From: Thecaphora thlaspeos
Taxonomy: Eukaryota > Basidiomycota > Ustilaginomycetes > Urocystidales > Glomosporiaceae
Direction of reading: 5' to 3'
Length of the DNA stretch: 64,000 bases
NCBI GenBank assembly: GCA_900291925.1
Contig: UWYS01000004.1
Location: forward strand, 868,001 to 932,000
The notes beneath the pieces were generated by a model, which was not told where the DNA came from, made no database searches, and saw only the letters and a program-made list of their open reading frames with translations. Position numbers and translations under genes: made by a program. Shown here piece by piece: positions 11,601 through 24,500 of this stretch. Positions within the stretch are counted from its first letter, which is position 1, and each line of letters begins with the position of its first letter.

Positions 11601-13297
11601 GCCGCAGCTCGAGCTGTAACAATCACGAATATGAGCTGTGGAATGTATCGACGGTGCTCTCGCCTTCCTTAGTCTCATCAGTTCGCCCAATAATGCCAAG
11701 CCGCATCTGCCTTCTTGCCGATCTGGAATATCTGTTGTGTCCAAAGCTCGTATAGGCTATCACCGTGAGCTTTATCGGCCAAATCCCTGGACCGGTGGAA
11801 GCCGTTCCTGATCGTCGCGACAAAGGAATGGCTGTTGTGACCTGGGTTGAAGGAGCACATGAACGGCTGCCGCAGCCATCGTTAGAGCCTCCTTCGACGA
11901 CCTGATCGTGGTCTGCGTTGTGCTCAGAGAAGATCCAGCCAGAAGAGCTCGTGCACTAGTCATAGGGGCGAGCTCTTTACCTCTAGCCTTCTACACGGCT
12001 GTTCCGCCTTCGCCGCATCGTTCGGTTCAGATTGAGACGGAACGGGCCGTCTTCCGCTAGGCCCATGTCGGACACGGCATCCTCCGCCTTGAGCTACGCC
12101 GAATGTGTCACACGCTGTCTCCTTGTGTCTCCGGATAGGTTCCGCCCCGCAACGGGGCCGACGGAGTCGGCAGAACTTTCGCAAAAGATGTATCGTATCG
12201 TTGGCCGGCGACTTAATCCGGCACCAGGAATGGAGCAGCAACCGCTCGCTGGACCCTTCGCGGTCATTTGTAGTTTCTGCACGGATGTGAGCTTGCGTGA
12301 GCGCCACCGAGCGATGACTCTCGAGGTCAAGGACCGTGTCTGTCGCTGCGTGGAAAGCGTGGCAATGTCTGTGCTGGGACTTGGGCCCGAGCGACTACGG
12401 AGCTGGAGGTTAAGCGCTGCGTCTGTAGGTTTGTTGTAGCTTCGCGGGTCGGAACGGTCGACGGACAGTTTCAAGGTCGGGCCGTCGCCGCCGCGGCGAG
12501 GCTGGAACGGGAGCATCAGTAGGGTCGCTCGGATCGGTTGCTGCCCGTTTTGCTGTTGGTGTCGCAGGCTTGCTGGGTGTCGAGGGTCGCCCCCAAATCA
12601 GTCGAGGCGAGGGCAGATGGGCCAGGACCCTGCTGCCACAAGAGGGCGCAGCACTTACTGCGCCCCCTTTCCTGCGCCTCCCGACTGGCTTTGCGCCAGG
12701 TCACCAACCAGCCTACAAGAGAGTATGAAGCTAGCCAGCGATCAGGCGGCTATGTAGGGCGATATTAAAAGAGTAAGTCGATGGCGGCATCGACAAGACA
12801 CACTACTATAGCGAGAGGAAGTCGCGCATCGTAGGGTCATAGAAGCTGGATGGGGTGCGGGGTTTTGTTGCCGCCGCCGCCGGCCGCTGTCAGCAGCGGC
12901 GAGGCGGCCCACATCCGTCAGCCTCAGGAGGCAAGAAGCTTGTTGTCCCTAGCAGCAGTGGTCTAAAATTGCCCCACCTTCACGGGGAGGTGGGAAGAGA
13001 GGAGAGGGGCAGCGTTGCAGCCCTCCTCCTGGCTAGCTCACGCTCTCGCCACCATCCTCGACCTCCCACCATCACTACCTAAAGACTCTCTTCCAACTGC
13101 CGCCTCCGGTGGTACCGACGAGAACATCCGACGCGATCCACCTAAGCTGTTCCTTCCCCACCCTCCCTCGCAGGCCGCGCCCCATACTGGTACACCCACC
13201 AACACACGACTTCCCATAGCTGGGCCACAGCAATCTAAAACTGCCGTGCCGTCCAACGTCTCGTAGATAGAACCGAGCGAGACCACTCCTCTCTGGT
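11601..13297. other. Intergenic, NDUFA4-like 3' end to ROT1 promoter
   Basis: 1.7 kb with no recognised gene. Several frames of 60-140 codons are open on both strands (for example 12032-12439 plus, 12094-12516 minus), but they overlap each other and none shows a domain, signal peptide or consistent third-position bias. No tRNA cloverleaf was found. Confidence 0.45.
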
Positions 13298-14311
13298 ATG
13301 TTCGGAATTAAGCGGCACGTCTTCACGGGGGCGATCCTCGCCTGCTTGGCAATTGGCGTCGGAGCGCAGGTCGGAACTACGGACGGTATGGCCGCAGCCG
13401 CCGATGGCGCCACCAGCTCAGACACCTCAAACGCACCGATCAACGTGACGAGTCTTGTCGGGACGTGGTCGAGCGGCTCGCAGGCGGTCGAGACCGGTCT
13501 TGTGAGTGGCTTCACTGTACCGCAGCGGAAAGCCAGCGCGGTTGGAATCGGTTGTGAAGCACCGAAGTTGAGCTGGGTATTCACGACACTGACTGCGCCT
13601 CGTACCTCTCCCGGATTTGCGGGATCGATGTGGACGGGCGACCGACGACGACAGGGCTTCTTCAATCCCGTCACGCGCGACTTCACCCTTCCCAAGAACA
13701 CTGGCGTCTCGTACAGCTTTACAGAAGACGGCTTCTTTGAGACGGCTAAGTACCGCTTTACGTCGAACGGTGAGCTGCTGCGCCCTCTCGATCGCTCCTC
13801 GTCGCCGCCGCCAAGCCTTGCTGAACAGTCGTGTCTACCCTGCTTACCAACGCTCTTGCGGAAATTGCAGCCAAGAAGAATCGCTGCTTTCAGGCCTCGC
13901 TAGTCTGGCAGCATGGCAAGTACTTCGTGCATACCAATGGCTCCATCACACTTGAGCCCTTCGGCGCGGACGGATTCATCCAGGTGATGGATCCCTGTGC
14001 GGCCGAAACGACACAATCCTTCCATTACGACGAGTGCGTTCGAATCTTTCCCCCTTGACCCTACTTCCAGCCGATGCTGACCTTTCGTTTCCTCTGCTCC
14101 CGCCGTCACGACTGTCGACAGATTCGAGCTGATCCCAAACTGGTACAATTACCTCGACGGCAATCCGGGATTCCTCAGCGACCAGGCGTCCGCCTATGCG
14201 CTTCAGCTCTTCCAGTTCGACGGGCAGAAGATGCCGTTGATGTTCCTCAAGTACCGTCCGGCCAACATGCTCCCCATCCAGCAGCTCTACATGAAGGTCC
14301 TCAACAGCTGA
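13298..14311 (+). CDS. ROT1: ROT1 family ER chaperone
   Basis: Four exons, join(13298..13501, 13655..13769, 13871..14033, 14122..14311), give 223 aa. A signal peptide is evident (residues 1-24, ending GVGAQ). The mature part carries the Rot1 blocks in order: VTSLVGTWSSGS, GFFNPVTRDFTLPKNTGVSYSFTEDGFFE, YRFTSN, then WQHGKYFVHTNGSITLEPF, FELIPNWYNYLD and ALQLFQFDGQ. Rot1 is an essential ER protein that helps folding of secretory and cell-wall proteins (beta-1,6-glucan assembly) in yeast. Splice phases (0, 1, 2) all close, and each join falls inside a conserved block, which supports the model. The first intron (153 nt) is a multiple of three with no in-frame stop. No C-terminal hydrophobic segment is seen. 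The gene is convergent with the VanZ-like gene. Confidence 0.92.
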
Positions 14312-14685
14312 GGTCTCGCTTTCGGTCCGCGACCAGACGAAACCTGCTTACCATCGCACCGTATCGCATCACCGACGGCGAATTATCGCCTCATGGTCTC
14401 TTTTCATTGACGTCAGCTTCGTTCCTCTTGTCACTTGCCTTCCCGCTCCATAGCCATTCGTAGGCCGCGCCAGACTCACACCCTGGCATGCTATACCTCG
14501 CCTCACCGGGCCACCGCTGCTGCTTCATCCTGTACCACCTCGCTGTTCTTCCCCACGCCCGTCACGGTTGCCGCTGTAATCACTCATAATCTGCTCTCTC
14601 GTCGTCTTTCCGGTGCTGAGTGTGACCGTGTGTTGAGATTCCTGTTCGCGATGAAGGAGAGATGGTAACAACAAAATCTGCCGTA
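14312..14685. other. Convergent 3' intergenic region
   Basis: 374 bp between the stop codons of ROT1 and the VanZ-like gene. Nothing coding was recognised. Both 3' UTRs must be packed here, so transcripts may overlap. Confidence 0.5.
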
Positions 14686-16085
14686 TCACGAGCGCAACGG
14701 ATCGCTCGTCGAGTCCTTCCAAGCATTCCCTCGCTCGTCCTCGTCATCATCACCGTCGTCGTCGATGCTAAAGAGCTGATCGGAAGACTTCTTTTGCGTC
14801 GTCGCAGGCTCGACAGGTGTCGATGCAAGGGGATGTTGGGACGCATCGTCGTCCCCTACGTTATTCGACGTGGTCGAGAGGTCGTCTTGAGCCTCCCATA
14901 CACCGCCGAACCTGACTTTCCTCTCTACCTTGTTCGTTCCCCCCTCGCTGCGCTGTTCGATGGATCTTTCACCATCGCGTCTATTGGAGGAAGGGGAGGA
15001 GAGGAAAATGTGCCTTCTTGCTTCGTCTTCTTCGTCTTCGCCTGAAAGACGGAATTCATCGTCATATTCCTCGGCGTCTAACGGATCGTAGAGCCGTTCG
15101 ATCTCGCGTCGTGCTCGGTAGCGTAGTTCGAGATGGTACGTGAAAAATAGACCGAGTGAAGAGCCGAGCATGTTGCATAAGACGTCGTAGGGGTCGAAAT
15201 GTTTGAACTGTCGTCGTCGAAGTTGGGGGAAGGGAGAGGTTAGAGGAGAGTTGGTAAGTGGAAGTGAGAAGGAGGAAAAGGGCAGGGGAAAGGGGAGACG
15301 CACGGGTAGGAAGCTCTGGACGATCTCAGACCCTATCGGGCCGCAGATGAAACAGGTGAAGAAGGTGAGGAGCAGTGGAGCGTTGCGCCAGAGCCAGATT
15401 CGTCGAACGGCCTGTGTGTCGTTGCAGAGCAGGAAGGCCGAGGAGAGGCAGCATGCCGGCGTACTCAGGGTCAGCTGAGTTTTCGAAGACAAGGATCGAA
15501 GTGTATGAGGGTGGAAGCTCACGTCGTCGACATCAAAGACGCAGTAGAAGAGCGAGGTAGCCTGTGATTTTCAAAAAGCAAAGCGGGAAGCCGACTGGTC
15601 AGCACCGTACAGGGACTTTCGTCGCGGTCGAAACAAGGGGCAGAACCTACGAAGAAGAAGCAGACAAAGTGCAGCAGCTTATCATTTAGTCTGGTCCATG
15701 CTTGGCCGTTTGGGTGGAAGCTGTACCGATACGTTACATCACACATCTGGATCAGCTCTCCCTCTCACTTTGTCTGTTTTGTTTGCCTTGCTCATGTGAT
15801 GATACATCGCCGCTGTACATACCCAAGAAAGCCCAACAGCACCAAATCCAACACGTTGAGCACGATGAAAGCCGGTCTCACCCGGAGCGGGAGCGACGGT
15901 TGACCACCTATGCCTCCGCCTTCGCTGACCAGCTTGATGCGCACCGATCGGAGGAGGACAGACTTGAGGTGGGCAACTCGACGGCCCGTGGCGGGCGAGG
16001 AAGACGTGACGAGGTGATGCAAGTCGCGGAAGTAGGAGGATCCACCGCCGCCACCGCCACTGCTTGAAGAGTCTAGTCGTGGCAT
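14686..16085 (-). CDS. VanZ-like domain membrane protein
   Basis: Five exons, complement(14686..15207, 15304..15411, 15523..15561, 15651..15720, 15823..16085), give 333 aa; all phases close. An in-frame ATG at 16163 would add 26 residues. Membrane segments: PAFIVLNVLDLVLLGFLGF; HFVCFFFATSLFYCVFDVDD (made by joining exons 2 and 3); and APLLLTFFTCFICGPIGSEIVQSFLP. Then comes FKHFDPYDVLCNMLGSSLGLFFTYHLE. The NDKLLHFVCFF...SEIVQSFLP...DxxDxxxNxxGS pattern is that of VanZ-like proteins, named after a bacterial glycopeptide-resistance locus but of unknown function in fungi. The C-terminal 150 residues are acidic and disordered. A Gly-rich run near the N-terminus is low-complexity. Confidence 0.8.
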
Positions 16086-16591
16086 CGTGGCGTTCCCTGT
16101 CTCCCGTTTGCGCCTTTGTCTAAGGCGATAAGGAGAGAGTGGAGGGCAGAGATAGGAGGTCAAGAAGGTGGTGTAGGGACAGGAAGGAGAGGCGGACCCT
16201 TATCGGTCTCAACGTGAAAGGGGCACCGCTCGCCGTTTTTCTCCAAGTGGCTCGTGCACGTCGAGCCCGCCGCTCACTGTCTTCGGCCTTGTTCGGCCTC
16301 GACTCCTAGCGCTCATCCACCAACCTCTTCTCTGCTTCGTCAGACCCGGCGAGCGACTTCTTCCTCCTGCAATCGCTCAGTCCGTCTGGCTCAACGGTCA
16401 GAGACTTTGCGCATACGGCTCGAGCGCTCTTTGATTGCCTGCTCGCTCGTTCGCGTACGCAACACGACAGTGACGGGACCCCTTCACATTGGAATTGCGC
16501 GTGGTGCTGGAATATGATGGTTTGCTTTGCTGCTGCTGCGGAACTTGATGCTGTTTGATGCCGGTCGACGATCTCCTCCTCCTCCTCCTCC
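16086..16591. other. Intergenic, VanZ-like promoter / TPR gene 3' end
   Basis: About 500 bp between two minus-strand genes; no coding signal was found. A CTC-repeat stretch at 16573-16595 lies just beyond the TPR stop codon. Confidence 0.45.
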
Positions 16592-17621
16592 TCATTCCTT
16601 CCCCCGCAACGCACCCTCCGTCGCCTTGGCTTTACCCTGGTCGAACTTTGCGCCGCCCACTTGCGCCGCCTCACCCTCTGCGGACCCTGGGCCGCTGTTT
16701 GTGGCAGCTGCCAGGACGTTTGGGTTCTTTCCAAGGAATCCCTTGAACCTGTTCCTGGCCTGGGCCTCTTTGGACTTGAGTGCCTTTACGCACAGCGCCA
16801 GCTCGCCCGTGAAGCTCTCCTTGTCCTGCGGCCTTGCGTCGATGGCCTTTTTCAGCACCTCGATGGCCTGATACAAGCTCCCACCGAGACGGAGGGCCTG
16901 CGCCTTTCTGAACCTGTTGTACGTAGGGTGTATGGACGGTAAAGGGGGGAGAGCTTCGCATCAGAGGTGCGGAAGAAGAGACCGGACAAAGGGACAACTG
17001 GACGGTAGACGTACGTTGCTTTGACGTTGGTCGAGTCGACTTTGATCGCGCGCTCGGCCACGTCTATCGCTCGAGGGTAGTTCTGCAGCTTGATGTGGCA
17101 CGCTGCCATCTGAGTGGCGAGAGTGAGAGCGCAAGGGAGGGGTCAGCACGTGCAGTCTGGGGGCCAGAGTGCAATGGGGCTTGGCCGGCAGAGCGCACTC
17201 ACGTTGCTGTAGGTCTGGCTGAGATGCTTCTTGTGCTGGGGGACCTCGGGTGCGTCTGATCCGTCGACGGGCGAGACATCTCCGCCGTCTGAGCTAGCTA
17301 CCTGGCCCATCATTGCTGCGAGACCCATCTGGTCGAGGCCGGAAAGGTACTGGAAGGGGGCAAGGCGGGAATGAAAAGCGGCGGAAGAAGAGGAGCGAGA
17401 GGGTCAAAGCGTCGGCCCGGGTCAGTTGAGGCATTTTGGTGATGGGCAGCGCTGACGACTCGACTCACGAGCACGGAGATGTGGTAGTGGCGGAGGGCAG
17501 CCTTTGGATCGCCGGCGGTAAAGAGGTCGTTGCCCTTTGCCTTTGCATCGAGGCCGGCCTGAATCTTTTGCTCGATGCTGAGCGTCGACGGCTGTGCGGC
17601 GACGGCGGCGGCAGCGGACAT
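16592..17621 (-). CDS. Small tetratricopeptide-repeat protein
   Basis: Four exons, complement(16592..16913, 17015..17109, 17203..17349, 17469..17621), give 238 aa, with phases 0, 0, 2 closing exactly. After an Ala-rich start (MSAAAAVAAQPS) comes a first TPR-like helix pair (KAKGNDLFTAGDPKAALRHYH), a roughly 50-residue linker, then two more TPR units (MAACHIKLQNYPRAIDVAERAIKVDSTNVKATFRKAQALRLGGSLYQAIEVLKKAIDARP, residues about 101-160). The C-terminal tail contains ARNRFKGFLGKNPN and is charged. TPR helices of this kind bind peptide tails, such as chaperone EEVD ends, but no partner can be named. The architecture resembles TTC9/immunophilin-type TPR proteins without the isomerase domain. The gene is divergent from SEN1. 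Confidence 0.8.
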
Positions 17622-18569
17622 GGTGCGGAGGGGAGGGGCAGCTGTAGCGGATGAGGGGTGTGTGTGGGCGTGATGAAGAGAGAAGGTGGCGAGCGGGCGG
17701 GTGCGCGGCGTGCGCCATCGATCCGCGGGCGCATGCAAAGGTGCAAGAGGCAGGCGGCCCGCGCGCCACCACCTCAGGCTTGTTGGCCTACGCTTGCTCG
17801 CCGCTGGACAATAGTTAAGGAATGTAAAAATGTAAAATGTAAAATGCAAATAAAGTGGAGGCGCCCGTCGCGGCCTGGCCTAGTTGAGTGAAGCGTGACG
17901 CGTAAAGAGACCGACTGGCGTGCGTGTCCAGTGCAGAGGTGCCGGCGCTGCAGCGAGACAACGCCAAGGGCGATAAAGGATAAGAAAAGAAAAGAAAAAT
18001 AAAACAAAACAAAATAAAATAAAAATCATCACTCGCGCGACAATGCCTGGCTCGACCAAGAAAGGCTGCGCCGCTTCCTTTTTCCTACGGGTGACGGCCC
18101 CGGCCCCGATCCGCCTGCTGGTTTGCTTTCCCTCTGCTCCTTTGCTCCTCTTCTCCCCGCTTCCCCTCTCCGCCTTCACCCTTCCTGCTACCATCATCTG
18201 TCGCCGCCTGCTCGCCACCCGCCCACTGGCTCCGTAGCAGCAGCAGCAGCAGCAGTAGCAGCTTCCGCCTCCGCCTCCGCCTCCGCCTCCGCTCCTCCAC
18301 GCTGCTCCTCTCTTCTCCTTGCACTTTCTCCCAACCGTTTGGCCTCCATAGGCAGCCCTCGCCCCTACGTCTGCCCTCTTTCTCTATAGATACTCTCACT
18401 TCTCGCCTCCCGTCCCCTTCGCCCTTCGCAACGACCGCGTGCCGTGGCTCATGGCATCCTGACAATAACAAGCTCCCAGCCCTCTGCCACCCACGCTCGT
18501 GCAACGAACAACGAACAACGTCATACGCTCCCCAGGTCTTCGCTCGAGGACGCGGCATAGCGCGAGACG
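17622..18569. other. Divergent promoter region TPR gene / SEN1
   Basis: 950 bp with no gene. It contains an A-rich tract (17980-18026), a CAG triplet run (about 18238-18262) followed by repeated CTCCGC hexamers (about 18266-18293), and long pyrimidine tracts leading to the SEN1 ATG. Together these look like nucleosome-excluding and 5' UTR sequences of two genes. Confidence 0.5.
17980..18026. repeat. A-rich low-complexity tract
   Basis: Runs of A4-A5 separated by single G, T or C bases (AAAAG, AAAAC, AAAAT units), strikingly AT-rich against a GC-rich background. It is positioned mid-way in the shared promoter, where poly(dA:dT) commonly keeps chromatin open. Confidence 0.85.
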
Positions 18570-21500
18570 ATGAGTGTCTCCGCCTCCGCCGCCTCCTCCT
18601 CCTCCTCCTCCTCCTCCTCCTCGTCGCGCCCCGCCGCCCCGTCCGCCATCACCATAGCCAGCCACGTCCAACATGCCCGCGAGCGCCAGACCGGCGTCGC
18701 TACGTTCGCCGACCTCATCTCCCAGGCGCTCCTCTACCTCGAGCACGGCACCGGGAAGAAGGTTCACCTCTTCTGCAGCACCGGCGGGCCGCCAGACTTC
18801 GAGCTCCAAAGCTGTATGCTTCGCTGCTTTAGCTTCCGCGCAAAGGACGAGGTCGAGACGTGGCAGCGCAAGATCGCACACGCCATCTACAGCGGCAACT
18901 GCGTCCAATGTTACCAGGGATACCTCGATGCCCGCGAGCGCCTCCGCACCGCCTATCTTGACACCTTTCCCAACGACAAGGTAAGCGGCCTCCTCGACTT
19001 CATCGACACCTGGGAGCAGGGCCTCGCGCTCGACCTGCTCCAGCGCAAGAACATCTCGCCAGGCAGCGGCCTCGTCGCCCTCTCGCCCGCCGAGTGCTAC
19101 GCCGTCCTCTCCCTCGTCGCCTCAAGCAAGGCCGAAGAACTTCGCAACAAGGTGCGGGCCGCTCTGACCACTGCGCACCTTGCTGGATTGAACGAGCTGG
19201 CGGCCGGCCTGCTCATCTTTGCCGTCGACGATGACGCTACCGCGCGGACCTTTGCCGCCCGCCAGATGATTCACCTCAAGCCTCTGACCACCCCGATCGC
19301 CGCCAACGTCGTCTTCGACCGCGCCATCGCTACAGTCGCCTCGAAGCTCAACGACAGCGGTGACCGCATGGACTGGTCGGTCGTCCCGATGATCCTGCGC
19401 ATCCTGCCGCGGTCTGCCGCCGCTCTGACGCCGGCCATCCTTAACCACGTCCACGACCGCGGCCAGCACCTCCCCGACGTCCTCAAGGCCTACACCACGC
19501 TGCTCAAGCTGCGTGGCGCCGCCATCTGGCACGACGTCTGTGACGATGCCGACGAGTACCCGACGCTTGTTCTCTCGGCCATCCTCGACAACCCCTTTTT
19601 CACCTCCCCGTTGCTGCAGTCGCACGAGGCCACCATCGACCCCAAGCAGCGCTCGCTCTACTTTTCCTGGATGGGTTCCCACCTCGCCTCGCTCAAGGAT
19701 CCGGCCCAGCCGCTCCAGGGCCAGCACTACGCCGAGGCGCTCAAGCGGCTCGCCAACTTCCTGTTCGAGCGGATGCAGCAGGGCCACGTCCCCAACGCCT
19801 ACCGCAGCGTCTCGCTCAAGGAGGCCGTCGACCTCGTCCTCCACCACGCAGACGAGCGCAGCAGCCGCGATGTCGTTGACCTCTACGCGCCAACGATCGC
19901 CGCGATTGCGCTCGGGACTGCTGCTCCGGACGAGGAGACGCGCGAGGCGGCCCGCGACCTGATGCGGCAGGCATTCGAACGGGACGCCAGAGCCGTCGCC
20001 GACGCGACCGAGGCGCTCGCCGCGCTGACGACAAAGTATCACGGCGTCTGGAAGCTGCATGGCAAGGCGCGCAAGGACCCCAAGCTGGCCGCCACGATGG
20101 ACGTCCTTTCGGTCGACGACATCTACGAGCAGGCAGCGCATGACGACTACCCTGCGGTGGTCATCTGCTCGGAGCTGTGGCAGGAGGCCTACAACGCGCT
20201 CGAGCTGCGCTCCGGCAACGAGGCGTACGGCGTCTTTCTGCAGGTGCTCGCCCCGATCTCAGTTTACACGCCGCCGTCGGCCTCGACGCACCTGATCCGC
20301 GAGTCGCCAGGCCACGAGGCGGCCTACGAGGCTTACAGCGCTCGCGTCCAGGGCTCGGTCGCCTCGGTCGCCAAGGCCTTCCGGACCATGCGCGACGGTT
20401 TGGCCGAGAAGTTGGCCGACTATGGCGAGCTGGCCACCGAAGACGCGGCGCAGGCGCTGTGCGTCGCCAACGGCTACAGCCTGCTCCTGCTCAACTTCTG
20501 CCCCGACGCCGAGGTCCACAAGTCGGCGCAGAATCTGCTACGACAGGCCTTCACCGACGTCCAGACGAGGGCCGACTGCTTCCGCATCCTGGTCCAGATC
20601 GGCACTGGACAGGGGCTCCGCGCGCTGGTCGACTTCCTGCAGTCGTTCGTCTCGGTGATCAGCAAGCTCGTCGAGGCCAACGACCTGGCCAAGTGGATGG
20701 TGAGGAGCTTTGCTGACCTGCTAGGCGTCTTCTGCGACAGCACCGACGGCTTGCTGCGCCCGGGCACGCCGTGGTCGATTGTTGATGATGGGGCCAAGTG
20801 TCAGGCGGTCGCGCTCAAGCTGCCGGCGCTGTGGCAGCTGATGTGCAGGAGCGTCGCCGCCATCTTCCGACGTACACCACTCTGGTCGACGTTGCTGGCG
20901 CGGGAAGACATGGTCGCATGGTTCCGCGACGTCACCATCTTTGCCACTGACCTCGTCGAGGCGCTCAGCGTTTTTCGCTCCCTCCTGCGGACGGCAAACG
21001 GCGGGGGCGGTGGCAACGTCGACGAGGACGGCTTCGACCCATCCGAGGAGGAAGCCATGACGGTCGCGCTAGCGCAGCCCCTCGAGAGCGCGACCAGCTG
21101 GCTGCGCATGAACGACCAGGAGATCCTTACCGAGACGAAGGGCTATATCATTAAGGCGCTCGAGCAGTTCAAGGAGGACGGCGTCGACGTCCCGTCCGAG
21201 TCGAAGCGCAAGCTGCTCGACTTCATCGACCAGCAGCTGGCCATTGAGAATCCAAAGCAGCGGCACACGCTGCTGACGCTCGAGGAGCTCGGCGAGCTCA
21301 AGACGCTCGTCGACCCGCCGGTCGATGCGATCGAGATCAGCGACCGTGATGACGACGAGGATGGCGACGGCTCCTCGACGCTGGTCGGCTCCGACTCGGG
21401 CCGGGGGGAGAAGGGCAAGGTACGCGAATCGTCGAGGCCCATCATCGACAACACCCATTGGTGGACGTCAGCGGGCTTGTTCTCGTCGATGCTACCCAGC

Positions 21501-24500
21501 AGCAGTCGCGAGCGGACCAAGAAGCAGCAGCAGAAGCGGCTCAAACAACAGAAGCTCAGCTTCGCCAATAGCAACGTGATCGATGTCGACGCCAAGTATG
21601 GCGGCGATGGCGAGCCGCAGAAGAGGCAGCCCACGCTCAGCTTCGATTTCACCAGCAGTTCCAAGTCGTCGAAGTCGTCATCGTCGGCGGCGGCGGCCGC
21701 TGCCCCGCCAAAAGCACCGTCGGCGCCTATCAACGCCTACAAGGGCGCCGGGGCCCGGGCGGCCCAGCTGGCCGGCACCACGGCGCCATCGCGCACAGTC
21801 GTTCCCAAGGCAGGGACAGGCAAGCTGGCCCAGCTGCGGCAGGAGCTAGGCGCGCCCAGCCGGTCCTGGCGCCCGCAGAACACCAACGTGCGAACTGCCG
21901 CCTCGAGCCGCGCCAAGGACGAGGAGCCGATCGTTGCGCCGGCGGCCGTCAGCTCCGTCACCGGGGCAATGGGTGGCAAAGCTGTCACGGCCGCTGCAGC
22001 CAAGAAGGGACACGGTCAGAAGAAAGACGGATCCACGTCGTCGTCATCGTCATCGTCGTCGGACGATAGCAGCGACGAAGAGGTCGAGGCAAAAGGCCTG
22101 GCAGCCCTCAGCAAAAAGAAGCGCTCGCCGCTCAAGCCTTGCGGCCCACTACAGCCTCAACCGAAGCGGCAGATCAAGGTTCTCGAAGATCCCGCCATCA
22201 GCCGGGCCAGGCTGGAGCGGCAGGAAAAAGAGCGGAAGCGGCTGCTGCGGAGCCCGCCCGATTACAGCGCGCTGCATCGAAGCATCCTCGCGTGGAATTA
22301 CTTCCACGAGGGCGACCGTCCGCCCGTCCCCGCGGGCAAGGAACCGGCCTACCGGATGGTTCCGCCGCTGATCGCCAATGCGGCCGAGTACGGCCAGGTC
22401 TTCGGCCCGCTGCTGCTGCTCGAGTGCTGGGCGCAGTTCCAGCAGGCCAGAGAGGAGGCCGACGGCTTGTCGGACAAGACGACGGTCGAGATCGCCGGCC
22501 GCGCGACCGTCGACCAGTTCGTCGACCTCAACGCGACCATTACGCCCGCCGCGGTCCCCAAGACCTTCTTCCTCAATGAGACCGAGATTGTCCGGCTCAA
22601 GGAGATCTACGCGCCGCCAGGACGCCGGCTGAAGACGATGCTGGCCAAGGTCCAGGCGTTCAAGCGGCACCCGCAGGGCCACGCTGTCACTCTGCGCTGC
22701 TGCCTGATCGAAGATAAGCAGGCGATCAACTCGAGCCTGACGCCACGGACAAAGTGGGAGCTGACCAAGCTCTTTTCGCTGACGACGCTCCATCGCGAGT
22801 TTGCAGCGCTCACGACGGCCGCATACTACGACCTCTTCCAGAGCGTGCTGGGCGCCCGCGTCTCGCCGAAGGCGGCGCTCAGCGCCGAAACGGTCAGCCG
22901 GGCGATGCAGGGTTACCAGGTCAACGAGCCGCAGGCGCGGGCCATTGTTGGCTCGCTCGCCACGCCCGGCTTCTCGCTGATCCAGGGCCCGCCCGGTACA
23001 GGCAAGACCAAGACGATCTGCGCGCTGATTGGCGCCTTTATCTCGACGCGCAAGGGCAGCGCGACGTCGAGCCACTCGGGCGGTGGCGGCGGCGGCCGTT
23101 CGGAGGCTGCGGGCGGGCCATGCAAGAAGATTCTGCTGTGCGCGCCCAGCAATGCCGCCATCGACGAGGTGGCCAAGCGTGCCAGAGCTGGGATGCGCAA
23201 CGCCGAGGGCAAGATGATCTACCCGCGCGTCGTCCGCATCGGCCGCGACGAAGGAATCAACGTCGCAGTTAAGGACGTCTCTCTTGACCACCTGATCGAG
23301 CAGCGCTTGAGCGGCAAGGCGGCGCGCGACCAGGACAAGCCTCCGCCGACCGACCCGAGCATCCTCCACGCCGAAATCCACGCGCTCAAGAAGCAGCGCG
23401 AGGACAAGCAGGCCGAGTTGTCGGCCGTCCAGAACAACGCGGCGCTCGCGACGCAGCTCCAGGCTGAAATCCGCAACCTGGCGGCGAAGCGACTCGCCGT
23501 GATGTCGAAACTTGACGAGGCTAAGGACAAGGCGCAGACCGAGTACCGTCAGCAGGAGGCCGACCGCCGCAAGGCGCGCACCGACATCCTGGCCGACGCC
23601 GACGTCATCTGTGCCACGCTCTCGGGCGCGGGCCACGAGATGCTCAACACGCTGCCGTTCGAATTTGAGACGGTCGTCGTCGATGAGGCGGCGCAGGCCG
23701 TCGAGCTGAGCACCATCATCCCGCTCCGCTACGGCTGCAAGCAGTGCATCCTCGTCGGCGACCCTAACCAGCTCCCGCCCACCGTCATATCACAGCAGGC
23801 CGAAAAGCTGCGCTACTCGCAGTCGCTCTTTGTGCGCATGTTCGAGCGCGCACCCGATGCGATCCACCTGCTGAGTATCCAGTACCGCATGCACCCCGAG
23901 ATCAGCGTCTTCCCCTCGACGACTTTCTATGAGTCGAGGCTCCACGATGGGCCCAACATGGCACAGCTGACGACGCAACCGTGGCACCACTACGAACTGA
24001 CGCGGCCGCTCAAATTCCTCAGCATCAAGGCGCCCGAGATGCCCGGGCGCGGTCATTCGCTCATCAACCGCGAGGAGGTGAACGTCGCGCTGGCGCTCTA
24101 CGAGCGGCTGCGGCAGGACTATCCGCATGTCGACTTCGACTACCGCGTCGGCATCGTGACGATGTACAAGGCACAGCTGTTTGAGCTCAAGCGGACGTTT
24201 GCGGCGTGCTACGGGCAGGACATCCATCACACCATCGACTTCAACACGGTCGACGGTTTTCAGGGCCAGGAGAAGGACATCATCATCCTGAGCTGTGTCC
24301 GGTCGAGCGCCGAGGCCCGGTCGATCGGCTTCCTGGGTGATCGCCGCCGCGTCAATGTCGCCATTACGCGCGCAAAGAGCAATCTTTTCATCATCGGCAA
24401 CGCCGACCACCTCAGCCGGAGCGATCCGCTGTGGAGCCAGCTGGTCACGACGGCCAAGCAGCGCGACGCCCTGCAGAGCGTCACGGTGAGCACGTTCGCC

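Noticed and set aside
12032..12516. Possible gene between the NDUFA4-like and ROT1 genes (frames on both strands)
   Set aside because: The frames overlap on opposite strands, have no domain, signal or consistent codon bias, and fit no splice model.
22149..23636. A 495-codon minus-strand frame opposite the SEN1 helicase core
   Set aside because: The plus strand encodes intact helicase motifs here. The antisense frame is a composition artefact.
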